From: an uncultured Mordavella sp. | GTDB lineage: Bacteria > Bacillota > Clostridia > Lachnospirales > Lachnospiraceae | NCBI GenBank assembly: GCA_902406105.1 | Contig: CABPCP010000003.1 | Span: 10,611 to 74,610 of the forward strand | Direction of reading: 5' to 3' | Length of the DNA stretch: 64,000 bases | Part shown: one piece after another, positions 61,791 through 64,000 of the stretch | How the letters are laid out: each line of letters opens with the position of its first letter | Position numbering within the stretch: position 1 is the stretch's first letter | The notes under the pieces: model-generated | Told to the model about the DNA's origin: nothing | Seen by the model: the letters and a program-made list of their open reading frames with translations, nothing else | The model's database searches: none | Made by a program: the position numbers and the translations under genes

Positions 61791-62195
61791 TTACCGGATC
61801 AACAGATATACGATCACGGCAGCCACAACAACGATGGCGATCCCAAGGATGATCACCGGCGCCTTTGATAGTTTCTCCTCCTCATAGTAATCATCGTAAT
61901 AATCATCTTCAATCTCCTTCCTGCGCCTGGTCTTCTTAGGCTGCGGCTGAGATTTCTTCTTTTTCCCCCGGCCATCGTCAATGGAAAGCATATCATCATA
62001 TGCTTTTCTCATTTCGTCCTCTCTCTTCTGGCGGACGTGCTTGGGCGGGATGTTGGAATACTTCTGCTCACCGCGCCTCTCATTCTCCTGGGCGCCGGAT
62101 GGTGCTTTAAACTTTTTCTTGCAGTGATAGCACAACAGATAGTTGGGATCCTTTTTCCCTGGTCTTAACTGCTGACCGCATATCGGACACTTCAT
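61791..62195 (-). CDS. Zinc-ribbon membrane protein
   Basis: A 134-residue protein with an N-terminal zinc ribbon (CPIC at 3-6, CYHC at about 22-25), a charged linker rich in Lys/Arg then Asp/Tyr (DDYYDDYYEEE), and one C-terminal membrane helix at about 112-132 with almost no outer part. Function unknown; this layout is common for Firmicutes hypothetical proteins. I chose ATG at 62195 because the zinc ribbon begins there. AGGAGG is 12 nt upstream, so a TTG eight codons earlier cannot be excluded. Confidence 0.75.
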   Translation of the reverse strand: MKCPICGQQLRPGKKDPNYLLCYHCKKKFKAPSGAQENERRGEQKYSNIPPKHVRQKREDEMRKAYDDMLSIDDGRGKKKKSQPQPKKTRRRKEIEDDYYDDYYEEEKLSKAPVIILGIAIVVVAAVIVYLLIR

Positions 62196-62269
62196 TGGTA
62201 TCTTATGCCTCCTCCTCAACGTAATTTATATGTCGATTATACTACACACAGATAAAAATGGCAAAATTT

Positions 62270-63508
62270 CTACGAAAAAAGTGGGTATTTCTCTGTCAGT
62301 GTTTTTACCAGCCCTCTGACTTTCTCCACATTATCCTCACTCTGGATGACCAGGGCGATCCCTTCCGCGATCACATCCATGTCTTCCTCTTTCATGCCTC
62401 TCGTAGTCACCGCCGGTGTTCCAAGACGCACTCCGCTGGTGACAAATGGGGAACGCTTTTCATTTGGAATCGTGTTTTTATTGCAGGTAATGTGGGCTTC
62501 GTCCAAACGTTTCTCCAAATCCTTCCCTGTTACTTCTCTTCTGCTTAAGTCAACCAGCATCAGATGGTTATCTGTGCCGCCGGACACAAGATCTACCCCT
62601 CTTTTTAACAGCCCTTCGCACAGCGCTTGGGCATTCTTCAGAATCTGCTTCTGGTATTCTTTAAACTCTGGCTGAAGCGCTTCTTTGAAACAGACGGCCT
62701 TCCCCGCGATCACATGCTCCAAAGGTCCCCCCTGGATTCCCGGGAATACCGCCTTGTCAAATTTGAATTTCAGAGCCGCCTCTTTATTTGCCAGGATCAT
62801 TCCTCCCCTTGGCCCTCTCAGCGTCTTATGAGTAGTTGTAGTCACCACATCGGCATAAGGAATCGGGCTTGGATGAAGTCCCGCCGCTACCAGCCCCGCA
62901 ATATGAGCCATGTCCACCATCAGATAAGCGCCTGCCTCATCCGCGATCTTGCGGAACTTCTCAAAATCAATGATTCTCGCGTAGGCGCTGGCTCCCGCGA
63001 TGATCATTTTAGGCTTCTCCCGCAGAGCCGTCTCTCTGATCTGGTCATAATCCAGGAATCCTCTGTCATCCACTCCATAAAAAGAAGTCTGAAAATATTT
63101 CCCGGAAATGTTGACCGGAGATCCATGGGTCAGATGCCCTCCCTGATCCAGGTTCATCCCCAGGATCTTGTCGCCCGGTTCCAGCATCGCGAAAAAAGCG
63201 GCCAGATTAGCCTGCGCGCCGGAATGAGGCTGTACATTGGCATAATCGCAGCCAAATAATTGTTTCGCTCTTTCTCTTGCCAGATCTTCTGTCACATCCA
63301 CCCACGGACATCCGCCATAATACCGCTTCCCCGGATATCCTTCCGCATATTTATTAGTAAGGATGCTTCCCATCGCCGCCATCACCGCTTTGCTCACCCA
63401 GTTTTCCGAGGCGATCAGTTCAATATGAGAATTCTGCCTCTCAAATTCTGCCTGCACCGCATCCGCCACTTCCGGGTCTGTTTCCCTGATCATATCCAGA
63501 TCATACAT
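62270..63508 (-). CDS. glyA: Serine hydroxymethyltransferase
   Basis: PLP enzyme of 412 residues that interconverts serine and glycine and supplies methylene-tetrahydrofolate. The PLP lysine is K228 in [14 protein letters not shown]; other conserved parts are [13 protein letters not shown] near 54-66, the DMAHIAGL strand, and [21 protein letters not shown] at 63508 has GGAGGTGG about 8 nt upstream. A longer reading would begin inside the ribosome site region. It follows the HtrA-like gene, with a hairpin between. Confidence 0.96.
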   Translation of the reverse strand: MYDLDMIRETDPEVADAVQAEFERQNSHIELIASENWVSKAVMAAMGSILTNKYAEGYPGKRYYGGCPWVDVTEDLARERAKQLFGCDYANVQPHSGAQANLAAFFAMLEPGDKILGMNLDQGGHLTHGSPVNISGKYFQTSFYGVDDRGFLDYDQIRETALREKPKMIIAGASAYARIIDFEKFRKIADEAGAYLMVDMAHIAGLVAAGLHPSPIPYADVVTTTTHKTLRGPRGGMILANKEAALKFKFDKAVFPGIQGGPLEHVIAGKAVCFKEALQPEFKEYQKQILKNAQALCEGLLKRGVDLVSGGTDNHLMLVDLSRREVTGKDLEKRLDEAHITCNKNTIPNEKRSPFVTSGVRLGTPAVTTRGMKEEDMDVIAEGIALVIQSEDNVEKVRGLVKTLTEKYPLFS

Positions 63509-63542
63509 ATTAGCTCCACCTCCTGTTATCCTGCGCAAAGAG

Positions 63543-63575
63543 AAAGGACAGCACGCCTGCTGGCCGCCGTCCTTT
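63543..63575 (-). terminator. Terminator between the HtrA-like gene and glyA
   Basis: Minus strand AAAGGACGGC pairs with GCTGTCCTTT (10 bp, one G-U, 13-nt loop), followed by CTCTTTG, a weak T-tract. It lies past the HtrA-like gene stop at 63620. Confidence 0.5.
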
Positions 63576-63619
63576 CTTTCTGCTCACACACAGCATTTTC
63601 GTGTAATTGTATTATAACA

Positions 63620-64000
63620 CTACTGCGCGCTTGTTCCAAGTGTAACTTCCACTGTCTGCTCTTCATAGCTTCCGCCGTCTGCCGGAACCTGGACTGTCAC
63701 TTCTACCGTAGTCCCCGCGGCATAATACTGGAGCTGTTCCTGCAGAGTCTCCATACTGTCAATGGTGGTCCCATTCAGCCCGGTGATCACAGACCCCTGC
63801 GTAAGGCCCGCCTTCTGCGCGCCGCCCCCATCGCTCACACCCGCGATATAAACGCCTTCCGGCATATTATACATCTGGGCGCTGTCCGCGGTTACGTCCA
63901 CGCCTTCAATTCCAAGATAACCTCTCTCGTCTTCCGCCACCTTTTCTTTCGTTTCCTGGTTCATCAGGTTGGTGATGACATCGCTGACCTCGGAAATCGG
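63620..64000 (-). CDS. HtrA/DegP-like serine protease, C-terminal PDZ part
   Basis: The last 126 residues of a protein that continues past the right edge. It begins PISEVSDVITNLMN, the helix linking an HtrA protease domain to its PDZ domain. The PDZ domain follows: YLGIEGVDV carboxylate loop, GVYIAGVSDGGGAQKAGL, GSVITGLNGTTIDSMETLQEQL. The catalytic triad is not in the window. The likely full protein is a membrane-anchored trypsin-like protease of about 400-500 residues in envelope quality control. Confidence 0.85.
   Translation of the reverse strand, partial: PISEVSDVITNLMNQETKEKVAEDERGYLGIEGVDVTADSAQMYNMPEGVYIAGVSDGGGAQKAGLTQGSVITGLNGTTIDSMETLQEQLQYYAAGTTVEVTVQVPADGGSYEEQTVEVTLGTSAQ

Overview
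The window looks like chromosome from a spore-forming anaerobic Clostridia, most likely family Lachnospiraceae; I cannot name the genus. Evidence: sporulation genes (spoVT, spoIIGA, sigE, sigG, cotJABC, a SpoVD-like PBP), the SCIFF peptide and its radical-SAM maturase, a fused secDF, pyruvate formate-lyase behind a ZTP riboswitch, strong AGGAGG ribosome sites and frequent GTG/TTG starts. No tRNA, rRNA or CRISPR array was seen.

Layout. 1-11.5 kb (minus): a housekeeping block reading TIGR04086 membrane protein - scfA - scfB - secDF - recJ - apt - relA - MBL hydrolase - hemZ (cut by the left edge), with spoVT upstream. 11.6-12.0 kb: a YqeY protein. 12.1-13.9 kb: a decayed IS1182-like element. 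14.0-25.3 kb: an accessory catabolic island. 25.4-32.2 kb: PrsA-like foldase, mfd, pth, two small uncharacterised genes and a HAD phosphatase. 32.2-38.3 kb: sigG, a Na/Pi symporter, a beta-CASP nuclease-like protein, sigE and spoIIGA. 38.3-49.8 kb: the dcw cell-wall/division cluster from mraZ to ftsZ. 49.9-55.8 kb: a small membrane protein, DegV, a second FtsW, pflB and fba. 55.9-60.4 kb: a type III restriction-modification pair, divergent from cotJABC (60.5-61.7 kb). 61.8-64 kb: a zinc-ribbon membrane protein, glyA and the end of an HtrA-like protease (cut by the right edge).

The most interesting region is the 11-kb island at 14.0-25.3 kb. It has two convergent operons. The plus operon encodes two paralogous zinc dehydrogenases, a MIF-like tautomerase, a Tm-1-like/UPF0261 protein and a LuxR-type regulator. 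The minus operon encodes a ribose-type ABC importer, a creatininase-family hydrolase, an SDR oxidoreductase and an unassigned TIM-barrel protein. A 25-bp element matching at 20 of 25 positions lies upstream of both operons in the same orientation relative to transcription, so they are probably one regulon. The enzyme set resembles the oxidise-then-hydrolyse inositol route known from Thermotoga, but the added tautomerase and Tm-1-like protein fit no pathway I know. I read it as an undescribed cyclic-polyol or related catabolic system; the substrate is not determined.

Regulatory features recognised from sequence: a ZTP (pfl) riboswitch with terminator before pflB, five 10-bp-spaced MraZ boxes before mraZ, a Spo0A-type promoter with a long spacer before spoIIGA, an RBS-sequestering hairpin before the SpoVD-like PBP gene, and two copies of a long GC-rich palindromic repeat, one of which contains the sigG stop codon.
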